Below are positions 43,003 to 51,166 of a stretch of 64,000 nt of DNA, in pieces. Every line of letters starts with the position of its first letter. Within the stretch, counting starts at the first letter, position 1. The position numbers were made by a program, and so were the translations under genes. Source of the DNA: Streptomyces sp. ATexAB-D23 (GTDB taxonomy: Bacteria > Actinomycetota > Actinomycetes > Streptomycetales > Streptomycetaceae). The notes under the pieces were generated by a model. That model saw nothing but the letters and a program-made list of their open reading frames with translations, did no database searches and had not been told where the DNA came from. Location: positions 1 to 64,000 of the forward strand of contig NZ_KB892089.1 of assembly GCF_000373645.1 (NCBI RefSeq), written 5' to 3'.

Positions 43003-43719
43003 CTAACCGTGGTGGGTCAGGACGACCCTGCCGCCGATCTCCACCGAACCGTCCGGCGCGGGCGCGGTGAGGATCTGGGAGCCGCGGCCCTGTGTGATGT
43101 TGAGTGCGCGACCCAGCCGGGCGCTCAGCAACAGGGCCGCGGCTCCCGTCGCTTCGTCCTCCGCGATGCCCCCGGTACAGGCACCGGCTCCACCGGAGCG
43201 GCTGACGCCGCGCTCATCGAACCCGCGCCGGAACGCCCGCGCCCGGACCCGGCCCGCCGCCTCGTCCTCCCAGGCCCATGCGTAGAGCCTGCCCCCGCCG
43301 GGCGGCGGAGCCGGGAGCGCGTCGACCTCGGCGGCCGACGCGTACCGCTGGAGCGTGCGCGGCGGCGCCCACTCGGGGCGGGCGGTGATCCAGCTGAACT
43401 CGCCGTCCTGGCGGGCGAACACATCGCCCACCTCCAGCTCCAGGATCTCCAGGTCGAGCAGCCAGGCGGCGCCGACCACGGAGTGACCGGCGAACGGCAG
43501 CCGCAGGCCCGGGGTGTAGATGTCGAGCCGCCCGCGCTCGGGGTCGTCCACGAACACGGTCCCGCTGAAGCCGAGCCGGCGGGCGAGTTCCTGACGGGCC
43601 GGCCGGTCCGGGTGGCGGCGCCCGTCGCGTACGACCCCGAGGGCGTTGCCGTGCCGGCCGTCGGGACCGCAGAACACGCGCAGGACATCGATGCCGGCGG
43701 GTACGTCGTAGTCGTTCAC
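43003..43719 (-). CDS. PhzF-family protein lacking the catalytic glutamate
   Basis: A 238-residue protein from GTG at 43719. PhzF features are RVFCGPDGRHGNALGVV at the start, FAGHSVVGAAWLLDLEIL in the middle and GGIAEDEATGAAALLLSARL near the end. In active PhzF-type isomerases a Glu sits in the S-E-x-x-F motif; here that segment is LGFSGTVFVDD with Gly53 in its place (GGG codon, one change from GAG). It is also shorter than most members (~260-300). It may be inactive or use another residue. It lies between heme oxygenase and the htaA operon without sharing its strand with the former. Confidence 0.7.
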   Translation of the reverse strand: MNDYDVPAGIDVLRVFCGPDGRHGNALGVVRDGRRHPDRPARQELARRLGFSGTVFVDDPERGRLDIYTPGLRLPFAGHSVVGAAWLLDLEILELEVGDVFARQDGEFSWITARPEWAPPRTLQRYASAAEVDALPAPPPGGGRLYAWAWEDEAAGRVRARAFRRGFDERGVSRSGGAGACTGGIAEDEATGAAALLLSARLGRALNITQGRGSQILTAPAPDGSVEIGGRVVLTHHG

Positions 43720-43732
43720 GTGCGCATTCAAG

Positions 43733-43780
43733 CACCGCCCGGGTACCGGGCCCCACGAGAGGGCCGGTACCCGGGCGGTG
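43733..43780 (-). terminator. Hairpin terminator of the htaA operon
   Basis: A 17-bp perfect stem (43733-43749 with 43764-43780, CACCGCCCGGGTACCGG and complement) with a 14-base loop follows the stop of the LAXTG-type htaA gene by 22 bases on the minus strand and precedes the PhzF gene. Confidence 0.75.
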
Positions 43781-43801
43781 GTGTCGACGGGTGCCGAGTT
43801 G

Positions 43802-45394
43802 TCAGGCGGTACGGCGGCGGCGGGCGACGGCGACCGCACCCGCGCCGGCCGCGACGACCAGGCCCGAGGCGGCGAACAGCGCGCCGGCCGGGATGTCGGA
43901 GCCGGTGGAGGCCAGGGCGCCCGAGCCGCCGATCGTGCCGGCCCCGCCGACACTGCCCGAACCACCGACGCTGCCGGAGCCGCCCGTGGACGAGCCGCCC
44001 GTGCTGCCTCCGGCGGACGAGCCGCCCGTGGTGGAGCCGGACGGGAGGGTGGCGTCCTTGTCGAGGGAGACCGCGACGGTCAGCGCGTCGAGCTCCGCGC
44101 CCGCCTGGTACATCGAGCCGAAGGCCTTGGTGGCGCCGTCGGCGGTGAGGGTGGCCGGGACGCCGGACAGGGTCACCACACCGTCCTTCGCGGCGAGCTT
44201 GCCGGCGGGCAGCTTCAGGTCGGCGATGGCCAGCGCGGTGTAGCTGGACACCTTCTTCGTCTCCCGGTCCTTGGAGGAGACGTCCGCGACGAGCTGGGCC
44301 TTGGTGCCGTCCGACCGGATCGCCAGGTTGGTCAGCGACAGGTCGAGGGTGTAGGCGCCGTCCTCCTTGTGGCCGAGGAAGCGGACCTTGCCGTCGAACT
44401 CGGCCTTCAGGGTCTGCCCGGCGGCGTCGAAGCTGCCGGTGGCGTCGGAGAAGCGGTAGCCGTCGGCGGTCGCGCTCGCGCCGCCCGTCGTCTCCACCTT
44501 GCCATCGGCGATGGGGCCCGTGACGTACGAGCGGAAGGACGCCTTGACGCCCCAGTCCAGGGTGCCGTCGACGATCGGGCCGGACTCGGCGGCCGGCTTG
44601 TCGGTGGCGGTCGCCGTGGCCGTCGGGCTGGGCTTCGTCGTCGGCTGAGTGGGCTCGGTGGTGGGCTTGCCGGTCGGGGTGGCCGGGTCCGTCGGCTTCT
44701 CGGTGGGCTCGGCCGGGTCCGTGGGCTTCTCGGTCGGGGTGGCCGGGTCGGTCGGCTTCTCGGTCGGGGTGGCTGCGGCCGTCACGGTGAGCGTGGCCGG
44801 GTCGAGCACCTCCCCTTCCTTGTACTGGCCGTTGAAGGCCTCGGAGCCGGCCTTCGTCAGCTTGGCGGGGATGTCCTTGAAGACCATCGCGCCGCCCGCA
44901 CCCTGGCCGGGCTTCACGGCGGAGAGGTCGAGGTCGGCGACGGCCACGTCGTTCTGCGTGCCCTCCGCGGTCGCGACATCGGCGGTGATCGCGCCGCCGG
45001 TGCCGGCGGTGGAGACCTTGACGTCCGAGAGCGTGATGTCCAGGACGCCACCGTGGGCGAAGAAGTTGACCCCGCCGTCGAAGGCGGTGTCGGTGCCGTG
45101 CGTGGTGATGTCGTACGTGCCCTTGCCGTTGACGAAGGTAAAGACACCGTTGCCGTCGGCCTGGGTGGCGCCGTCCTTCACGGTGATCTTGCCGGCGCCG
45201 CCGATGTACTTGCGGAAGGACTCCTTGAAGCCCCAGTCCAGCGTGCCGTCCTTCAGCTCGATCGTCGGCGCGGCGGCGGTGGCGTTCGGCGCGGAACGGT
45301 CGGCGGCGAGGGCCGGAAGGGCCAGCGAGGCGCCGAGTGCGGCGGCGGTGGCGACGGCTGCGGCGAGGGTTATGGGGCGGCGGGTGGCTGCCAT
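43802..45394 (-). CDS. HtaA-type heme-binding protein with C-terminal LAXTG sortase signal
   Basis: A 530-residue surface protein, ATG at 45394. Signal peptide ~1-30 (AAAVATAAALGASLALPALA). Two HtaA domains follow, ~48-205 (DGTLDWGFKESFRKYI ... NFFAHGG) and ~278-455 (DGTLDWGVKASFRSYV ... RFLGHKEDG), each with the conserved Tyr and His expected to hold heme. A PTEKPTDPA-repeat linker joins them. After a Gly/Ser stretch come LASTG (~494-498), a hydrophobic helix and RRRR, the signal of class E sortases, so it is probably attached to the peptidoglycan. It is second in the operon, 65 bp after the other htaA gene, under the shared iron box. Confidence 0.85.
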   Translation of the reverse strand: MAATRRPITLAAAVATAAALGASLALPALAADRSAPNATAAAPTIELKDGTLDWGFKESFRKYIGGAGKITVKDGATQADGNGVFTFVNGKGTYDITTHGTDTAFDGGVNFFAHGGVLDITLSDVKVSTAGTGGAITADVATAEGTQNDVAVADLDLSAVKPGQGAGGAMVFKDIPAKLTKAGSEAFNGQYKEGEVLDPATLTVTAAATPTEKPTDPATPTEKPTDPAEPTEKPTDPATPTGKPTTEPTQPTTKPSPTATATATDKPAAESGPIVDGTLDWGVKASFRSYVTGPIADGKVETTGGASATADGYRFSDATGSFDAAGQTLKAEFDGKVRFLGHKEDGAYTLDLSLTNLAIRSDGTKAQLVADVSSKDRETKKVSSYTALAIADLKLPAGKLAAKDGVVTLSGVPATLTADGATKAFGSMYQAGAELDALTVAVSLDKDATLPSGSTTGGSSAGGSTGGSSTGGSGSVGGSGSVGGAGTIGGSGALASTGSDIPAGALFAASGLVVAAGAGAVAVARRRRTA

Positions 45395-45459
45395 GGTCGG
45401 GGGTCTCCTCAGGGATGAACAGGTCGACGGGGATGGTGGGGACGGGGTGGTGCGGGGGG

Positions 45460-46875
45460 TCAGGAAGAGGCGTCCGGCTTCGCCCGGTTGCGGCGTACGA
45501 GCATCAGCGCGGCGGCCGCCGCGGCGAGCACTCCGGCGCCGCCGACGGCCAGGTAGAGACCGGTCCGGGAGTCGTCGTCCGCCTCGGCCGCGGTGGGGAC
45601 CGCGGCGGTCTTCCTCACCGGGCTCTTCGACGGTTCCGGCGTGGCGGTGGCGTCGCTGCCCAGGTCGGGCAGGGCGGGCAGCTCCGCCTTCGCGTCGGTG
45701 GCCACGGCGAGCGAGACCGGGTCCATGGCGGTGCCCGCCTTGTAGAGGGAGCCGAACACCTTGGCGCCGTCGGCGGTCAGCGTGGCGGGGGCCTCGGTGA
45801 GGACCGCGAGGCCGTCCTTCGGCGCGAAGTCCTTGGCGGTGAAGGTGACGAGCGGCACCGCCTTCGTGGCCGCGCCGTCGCTCAGCACGTCGGCGCGCAG
45901 CGTGCCCTTGCCCGCCTTCACGCCCACCGCGAACCCGGACAGCTTCAGATCGAGGCCGTCGGCGGCGGTGAAGCGGACGCTGCCCGCGAAGGTGGCCGCC
46001 AGGGTCTGCTTCTCGGGGTCGTACGAGCCCTTCCCCTTCGGGAAGCGGAAGAGCGCGCCGCCGTCCTGGGCTCCGTCGGCGAGGGTCCACTTGCCCTGGC
46101 CGATCGAGCCGGTGACGTACTCGCGGAAGGTGCGGCGTACGCCCCAGTCGACGGCGCCGTCCTCGAAGGGACCGGCCGCGGTCTCCTTCTTCTGCTCGGT
46201 GCTCTTGCCGGGCGTGGCCGAGGACTTGGAGGGGCTGGGCTTCGCGGCCGGTCCTGTGGTGTCCACGGAGAGGCTGACCGGGTCCAGCGGTGTGCCGGCC
46301 GTGTAGTAGCCGGCGAAGGACTTGGCGCCCTGTGAGGTGAGCGTGGCCGGGATGTTGTTGAGGGCGATGGGGGTGGAACCGCCCCGCATGTCGATCCCGG
46401 ACAGGTTGAGCGTGGCCATCGGGACCTGGGCGGCGGAGGTGACGCGTCCGCTCCCCCGTTCCTTGCTGACCATGTCCGCGTACAGGGTGCCGCTGCCGCC
46501 CTGGATGCGGACGGTGGGACGGCTGATGGTGAGGTCGAGTTCGTAGGATCCGCCGGACTTCTTGTGCCCCACGAAGCGGACACCGCCCGAGAAGCCGGCC
46601 CGGAACGCGCCGTTCGCCGGATCGTAGGAGCCGGTCGCGGAGTGGAAGCGGAACTGACTGCCGCCGACCGTGGCGGCGCCGCCGGTCAGCCCCCAACTCC
46701 CCTGGGCGATCGGGCCCGTGACGTAGCTCTGGAACGAGGACTTGATGCCCCAGTCCAGCCGTCCGCCCTGCACCGTACGGCTCGCCGCTTGCGCGGCGGT
46801 CGCCGGGAGCAGAGCGCCCAGCAGGACCGCGAGAAGCGCCACGGCGAGAGCGCGGGCAGGTCTGAACGATGGCAT
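45460..46875 (-). CDS. htaA: HtaA-type heme-binding membrane-anchored protein
   Basis: A 471-residue protein, ATG at 46875 with GGAGG upstream. Signal ~1-31, HtaA domain 1 ~36-200 (GGRLDWGIKSSFQSYV with Tyr51, RFVGHKKSGG with His104, GYYTAGTPLDPV), linker KPSPSKSSATPGKSTEQKKE, HtaA domain 2 ~237-400 (GAVDWGVRRTFREYV with Tyr253), then a C-terminal helix (~440-460) and RRNRAK tail. It should take heme at the cell surface and pass it to HmuT, as in Corynebacterium. In domain 2 the His is missing: the segment reads RFTAADG. The iron box is 25 bases upstream of the ATG. Confidence 0.88.
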   Translation of the reverse strand: MPSFRPARALAVALLAVLLGALLPATAAQAASRTVQGGRLDWGIKSSFQSYVTGPIAQGSWGLTGGAATVGGSQFRFHSATGSYDPANGAFRAGFSGGVRFVGHKKSGGSYELDLTISRPTVRIQGGSGTLYADMVSKERGSGRVTSAAQVPMATLNLSGIDMRGGSTPIALNNIPATLTSQGAKSFAGYYTAGTPLDPVSLSVDTTGPAAKPSPSKSSATPGKSTEQKKETAAGPFEDGAVDWGVRRTFREYVTGSIGQGKWTLADGAQDGGALFRFPKGKGSYDPEKQTLAATFAGSVRFTAADGLDLKLSGFAVGVKAGKGTLRADVLSDGAATKAVPLVTFTAKDFAPKDGLAVLTEAPATLTADGAKVFGSLYKAGTAMDPVSLAVATDAKAELPALPDLGSDATATPEPSKSPVRKTAAVPTAAEADDDSRTGLYLAVGGAGVLAAAAAALMLVRRNRAKPDASS

Positions 46876-46899
46876 GGGGCCCCTCCGAAGTCTGGAAAC

Positions 46900-46918
46900 A
46901 CAGGTAAGGCTAACCTAA
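46900..46918. promoter_or_regulatory. Iron box between htaA and hmuT
   Basis: ACAGGTAAGGCTAACCTAA matches the DtxR/IdeR/DmdR consensus TTAGGTTAGGCTAACCTAA in 16 of 19 positions. It lies in the 146-bp gap between the divergent htaA and hmuT genes, so one repressor site can control both operons in response to iron. Confidence 0.85.
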
Positions 46919-47021
46919 GGTATGTACATCCCGTGTCGGTACCCCCTTCCGTCACATTCTTCTCAGACCATCACCAACTGCTCGCCGTAGTGCGAGCCGC
47001 ACAACGACAGGACGGTGCCCC

Positions 47022-48101
47022 GTGCGCTTCTCGCAGGACTTCGCCCCGCCGGGCCGCAGCGCCCGGCGAACCGGGCGCGGGCGCACCGGCGTCCTGACCA
47101 CCGCCCTCGCCCTGGCCTCGGTCCTGCTCCTGTCCGGCTGCGGCGGTACGGAGCCGCCCTCGGCGAAGACCTCCGGCGCCGGGGCCTCGTCGGCGGCGGA
47201 CGCCGACCGGATAGAGCCGCTGACCGGCACGCCCGCCCCGAAGCTTCCGGTGACCGTCACCTCGGCGGACGGCAAGCGGACCACCATCACCTCCGCGGAC
47301 CGGATCGTGCCGCTGACCGGCAGCCTGAGCGAGATCGTGTTCACGCTGGGGCTCGGCAAGCAGGTCGTGGCCCGCGACATCACCGCCACCTTCGAACAGG
47401 CCGAGAAGCTCCCCGTGGTGACCCGGGCCCACGACGTGTCGGCCGAGGGCGTCCTGTCGCTGAAGCCCACCGTGGTCCTCGCGGACACCACGACCGGCCC
47501 CTCCGAGGCGATCGGGCAGATCCGCGACGCCGGGATTCCGCTCGTGGTGGTCGAGCCCGCCAAGGAACTCGCCGATGTGGGCCGCCGGATCGAGACCGTG
47601 GCCGGGGCGCTCGGCGTGCCGCAGGCCGGGGCCACGCTGAAGAAGCGCACCGAGGACCGCATCGACGCCGTGCGCGAATCCGTGCCCGCACCGGCCGACG
47701 GAGCCGGGAAGCCACGTGTCGCCTTCCTCTATCTGCGCGGCTCCGCCTCCGTCTATCTGCTGGGCGGCCGGGATTCCGGGGCCGGTTCGCTGCTGGAGGC
47801 CGCGGGCGCGGTCGACGCGGGCAAGGAGTCCGGGCTGAAGAAGGACTTCACCGCCATCACCAGCGAGGCGCTGGCCAAGGCCGCGCCCGACGCGATCCTC
47901 GTCATGACCAAGGGCCTCGAATCGGTCGGCGGCGTCGACGGCCTGGTGAAGATCCCGGGCGTCGCCGAGACCCCGGCCGGGATGGACCGGCGGATCGTCT
48001 CCGTCGACGACGGGGTCCTGCTGAACTACGGCCCGCGCACCGACCGCGTCCTGAGTGAACTGGTCGCCCAGCTCTACCCGGAGAGCGGTGCGGGCAAGTG
48101 A
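47022..48101 (+). CDS. hmuT: Heme ABC transporter substrate-binding lipoprotein
   Basis: A 359-residue protein from GTG at 47022 with GGACGG upstream. Lipobox LLLSGC gives Cys40 as the lipidated residue. The body is a class III periplasmic-binding fold (DRIVPLTGSLSEIVFTLGLG, LSLKPTVVLAD, IPLVVVEPAKEL). His137 in TRAHDVSAEG and Tyr237 in VAFLYLRGSA are spaced like the His/Tyr heme ligands of corynebacterial HmuT, so heme is the likely cargo rather than a siderophore. It starts the hmuTUV operon: its stop overlaps the next start. Iron control through the shared box is expected. Confidence 0.88.
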   Translation: MRFSQDFAPPGRSARRTGRGRTGVLTTALALASVLLLSGCGGTEPPSAKTSGAGASSAADADRIEPLTGTPAPKLPVTVTSADGKRTTITSADRIVPLTGSLSEIVFTLGLGKQVVARDITATFEQAEKLPVVTRAHDVSAEGVLSLKPTVVLADTTTGPSEAIGQIRDAGIPLVVVEPAKELADVGRRIETVAGALGVPQAGATLKKRTEDRIDAVRESVPAPADGAGKPRVAFLYLRGSASVYLLGGRDSGAGSLLEAAGAVDAGKESGLKKDFTAITSEALAKAAPDAILVMTKGLESVGGVDGLVKIPGVAETPAGMDRRIVSVDDGVLLNYGPRTDRVLSELVAQLYPESGAGK

Positions 48102-49195
48102 CGACCTCCTACGAAGCACCCGCCAAGACAGCCGGGCCCGAGGCTCCAGCGGCCCTGCCCCGGGCCCGGCGCTCCACCGCCGTCACCCTCACCGCCGGGC
48201 TGCTCGCGGCGCTGATCCTGGGCTGCCTGCTGTCCGCCGGGCTCGGCGCGTACAACATCCCGCTCGGCGACGTCCTCGCCTCCGTCCAGCACCGGATGGG
48301 GCTCGGCGGGCACGCCCTGGACCGGGTCGGCGAGAGCGTCCTGTGGAACGTACGGCTGCCGAGGGTCGTCCTCGCGCTGCTGGTCGGCGCCTCGCTCGGC
48401 TGCGCGGGCGCCCTGATGCAGGGCGTGTTCGGCAATCCGCTCGCCGAGCCGGGCGTCATCGGGATCTCCGCGGGCGCCGCGGTCGGCGCGGTCGCCTCGA
48501 TCGCGCTCGGACTGAGCTTCTTCGGCAACTGGACCATCACCGTCTGCGCGTTCGCCGCCGGTCTGCTGACCGTGCTCCTCGTCTACACGCTGTCGCGGTC
48601 GGGCGGCCGGACCGAGGTGGTGACGCTGATCCTCACCGGGATCGCCGTCAACGCCTTCGCGGGCGCCCTCATCGGCCTGTTCGTCTTCTTCGCCGACAAC
48701 GCGCAGATCACCCAGATCACCTTCTGGCAGCTCGGCTCGCTGGCCCAGGCCACCTGGCCGAAGGTGCTGGCCGTCCTGCCGTGCGCGGCGCTGGGGCTCC
48801 TCATCGCCCCCTTCTACGCGCGCAAGCTGGACCTGCTCGCGCTCGGCGAGCGGCCCGCCCGGCACCTCGGCGTCGATGTGGAGCGGCTGCGCCTCGTGCT
48901 GGTGCTCGTCGTGGCGCTGCTGACGGCGGCGGCGGTCGCGGTCGCCGGGATCATCTCGTTCGTCGGGCTCCTGGTGCCGCACCTGCTGCGCATGGCGAAC
49001 GGTCCGGGGCACCGTTTCCTCGTCCCCGGCAGCGCGCTCGGCGGCGCGCTCGTGCTGGTCGCGGGCGACCTCGCGGCCCGTACCGTCGCCGACCCGGCGG
49101 AGCTGCCGCTCGGTGTGCTGACCGCGCTCTTCGGCAGCCCGTTCTTCTTCTGGCTGCTGCGCAGGACCCGTCGCAAGCAAGGTGGTTGGGCATGA
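48098..49195 (+). CDS. hmuU: Heme ABC transporter permease (FecCD family)
   Basis: A 365-residue membrane protein starting at GTG 48098, overlapping the hmuT stop by four bases. It has about ten hydrophobic helices and FecCD signatures: WNVRLPRVVLALLVGASLGC, GALMQGVFGNPLAEPGVIGI, GAAVGAVASIALGL, ALIGLFVFFADNAQITQITF and the coupling-loop region FVGLLVPHLLRMANGPGHR. It forms the import channel as a homodimer with the HmuV ATPase. An N-terminal ~25-residue Ala/Pro tail precedes the first helix. Confidence 0.9.
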   Translation: MTTSYEAPAKTAGPEAPAALPRARRSTAVTLTAGLLAALILGCLLSAGLGAYNIPLGDVLASVQHRMGLGGHALDRVGESVLWNVRLPRVVLALLVGASLGCAGALMQGVFGNPLAEPGVIGISAGAAVGAVASIALGLSFFGNWTITVCAFAAGLLTVLLVYTLSRSGGRTEVVTLILTGIAVNAFAGALIGLFVFFADNAQITQITFWQLGSLAQATWPKVLAVLPCAALGLLIAPFYARKLDLLALGERPARHLGVDVERLRLVLVLVVALLTAAAVAVAGIISFVGLLVPHLLRMANGPGHRFLVPGSALGGALVLVAGDLAARTVADPAELPLGVLTALFGSPFFFWLLRRTRRKQGGWA

Positions 49196-50031
49196 AGTCG
49201 CTGCGGAACCTCTTCGCCACGCACAGCCGGCAGTTGCCCGTACGTGTACCGGCCGGCGCGCCGGTCGCCGAGGTGAGCGGGCTGCGGGTGCGGCTCGGCG
49301 GGCGGCAGGTGCTGGACTCCATCGACCTGACCGCGCACGCGGGCGAGGTCCTGGCGCTCGTCGGTCCGAACGGGGCCGGGAAGTCCACCCTGCTGGCCGC
49401 GCTCGCCGCCGACCTGCCGGCCGAGAGCGGTGCCGTACGCATCGACGGACGGCCGGTCACCGACTGGGCCGCCCCCGAACTGGCCCTGCGCCGGGCCGTG
49501 CTGCCGCAGTCCGCGGCCCTCGCCTTCCCGTTCCCGGTGGAGGACGTCGTACGGATGGGGCGCGCGCCCTGGGCGGGTACGGACCGGGCGGACGAGGACG
49601 ATCCGGCGGTCGCCGCCGCGATGGCGGCCACCGAGGTCACCGAGTTCGCCGGGCGCCCCTTCTCCGCGCTGTCCGGCGGTGAGCGGGCCCGGGTCGCGCT
49701 GGCCAGGGTGCTGGCGCAGCGGGCCCCGCTGCTGTTGCTGGACGAGCCGACGGCCGCGCTGGACCTGCGCCACCAGGAGCTGGTGCTGCGGATCTGCCGG
49801 GAGCGGGCCGCCGCCGGGGACGCGGTCGTCGTCGTCCTGCACGACCTGGGGCTCGCCGCCGCCTACGCGGACCGGGCGGCCGTGCTGCACGAGGGGCGGA
49901 TCGCGGTGGCGGGCCCGCCGGCGGAGGTGTTCTCGGGCGAACTGCTCGGCAGGGTCTACCGGCAGGCGGTCGAGGTGTTCCCGCACCCGCGGACGGGGGT
50001 GCCGCTCGTCGTACCGGACCGGACCGCCTGA
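49192..50031 (+). CDS. hmuV: Heme ABC transporter ATP-binding protein
   Basis: A 279-residue ATPase, ATG at 49192 overlapping the hmuU stop (ATGA). Walker A ALVGPNGAGKSTLLAAL, Q-loop AVLPQSAALAFPFPVEDVVR, signature FSALSGGERARVALARVL, Walker B LLLLDEPTAALDLRHQ and the H-loop VVVVLHDLGLAAAYAD are all intact. The D-L-R-H-Q after Walker B is typical of HmuV heme importers. It powers heme uptake in the HmuTUV complex. No clear hairpin follows. Confidence 0.92.
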   Translation: MKSLRNLFATHSRQLPVRVPAGAPVAEVSGLRVRLGGRQVLDSIDLTAHAGEVLALVGPNGAGKSTLLAALAADLPAESGAVRIDGRPVTDWAAPELALRRAVLPQSAALAFPFPVEDVVRMGRAPWAGTDRADEDDPAVAAAMAATEVTEFAGRPFSALSGGERARVALARVLAQRAPLLLLDEPTAALDLRHQELVLRICRERAAAGDAVVVVLHDLGLAAAYADRAAVLHEGRIAVAGPPAEVFSGELLGRVYRQAVEVFPHPRTGVPLVVPDRTA

Positions 50032-50133
50032 CCTCGGCACCGCCCGATCCGGTCCCGGCCCTCGCGGTGTTCGTCTGCCCGGTAGGGTTCGGACGGTCAG
50101 TGGCGACGGATCAGAAGGCGCGGAAAGCAACGG

Positions 50134-51126
50134 ATGAGAAGTCTGAAGCCGGCACGGCCGGTGACGGGACTCGCGGTGGCGACGGTGCTGAGCCTGGCGG
50201 CGAGCGGGTGCATGACCGTGCACGGCGAGGAGGCAGTCGTGCCGGCCGCGACGAAGTCCGAGGCCGCACGGGTCCTGAAGGAGTTCACCGCCGCGTACAA
50301 CGCCGCCGACAAGGCGTACGATCCGGCGCTCGACGCCGGCCTGGTGACGGGCTCCCTCGGCGCCATCAACCAGGCGGGGCTCAAGGCACGCCACACGATC
50401 GAGCCGACCGGCAACGCCCGGCACCAGCCGCTGGAGCTGACGGACGCCAAGTTCGTCATCCCGAAGAAGGCGGGCTGGCCGCGCTGGTTCCTCGCCGACA
50501 CGGACTCCAACCGTGACCGGGACACGGGCGACCAGGACACCCGCTGGCTGCTGGCCTTCGTCAAGTCCGGCCCCGACGCGGGCTGGAAGGCCGCCTATCT
50601 GGCGGTCGTCGCCCCGGACCGGATACCGGACCTCGTGGAGGACGACGACGGCCTGGCCGAGCCGGTCGCGGCGGACAGCACCGACCTGGCCGTGGCCCCG
50701 CAGGACCTGGGCACGCAGTACACGCAGTACCTGCAGAAGGGCACGCCCGATGTGTTCGCCCCGGGCGCCGCGACCTCCCAGTGGCGCGACGCCCGGCTGA
50801 ACACCAAGCGGGCCGGCTTCTCCTACCAGTACGTCGACCAGCCGCTGGACAACGGCACGTTCGCGCCTCTCGCGCTGGCGGCCGGGAACGGCGGGGCGCT
50901 GGTCTTCTTCAGCAGCAAGCACTACGAACGGCAGACCGCGGCGAAGGGGCTGCACCCGACCGTGGACCCCGATGTGGAGGCGCTGCTCAGTGGTGAGGTG
51001 AAGAGCACCCTGACCAAGGAGCGGATCTCCAGCCAGCTGGTGTACGTCCCCGGGAAGGGCGCCGAGCACCGCAAGCTCACCGTGCTGAACCGGCTGCCCG
51101 GCCTGACGGCGGCGAAGGGCTCGTAG
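50134..51126 (+). CDS. Lipoprotein of unknown function (DUF8094-like)
   Basis: A 330-residue protein from ATG at 50134. The signal ends in a lipobox LSLAASGC (Cys26), so it should be lipid-anchored outside the membrane. The mature part has AARVLKEFTAAYNAADKAYDP and a repeated KFVIPKKAGWPRWF ... RWLLAFVKSGPDAGWKAAYL character, as in the unnamed actinobacterial lipoproteins now in DUF8094. It starts 102 bp after hmuV on the same strand but has no sequence link to heme. A strong hairpin follows the stop. Confidence 0.7.
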   Translation: MRSLKPARPVTGLAVATVLSLAASGCMTVHGEEAVVPAATKSEAARVLKEFTAAYNAADKAYDPALDAGLVTGSLGAINQAGLKARHTIEPTGNARHQPLELTDAKFVIPKKAGWPRWFLADTDSNRDRDTGDQDTRWLLAFVKSGPDAGWKAAYLAVVAPDRIPDLVEDDDGLAEPVAADSTDLAVAPQDLGTQYTQYLQKGTPDVFAPGAATSQWRDARLNTKRAGFSYQYVDQPLDNGTFAPLALAAGNGGALVFFSSKHYERQTAAKGLHPTVDPDVEALLSGEVKSTLTKERISSQLVYVPGKGAEHRKLTVLNRLPGLTAAKGS

Positions 51127-51130
51127 CGGG

Positions 51131-51166
51131 GCGCCGGTGACCGGGGCCCCGCCCGGTCACCGGCGC
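51131..51166. terminator. Bidirectional hairpin between convergent genes
   Basis: GCGCCGGTGACCGGG (51131-51145) pairs perfectly with 51152-51166 around a 6-base loop. It begins four bases after the lipoprotein stop and covers the stop codon of the convergent prim-pol gene, so it can serve both. Confidence 0.75.
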
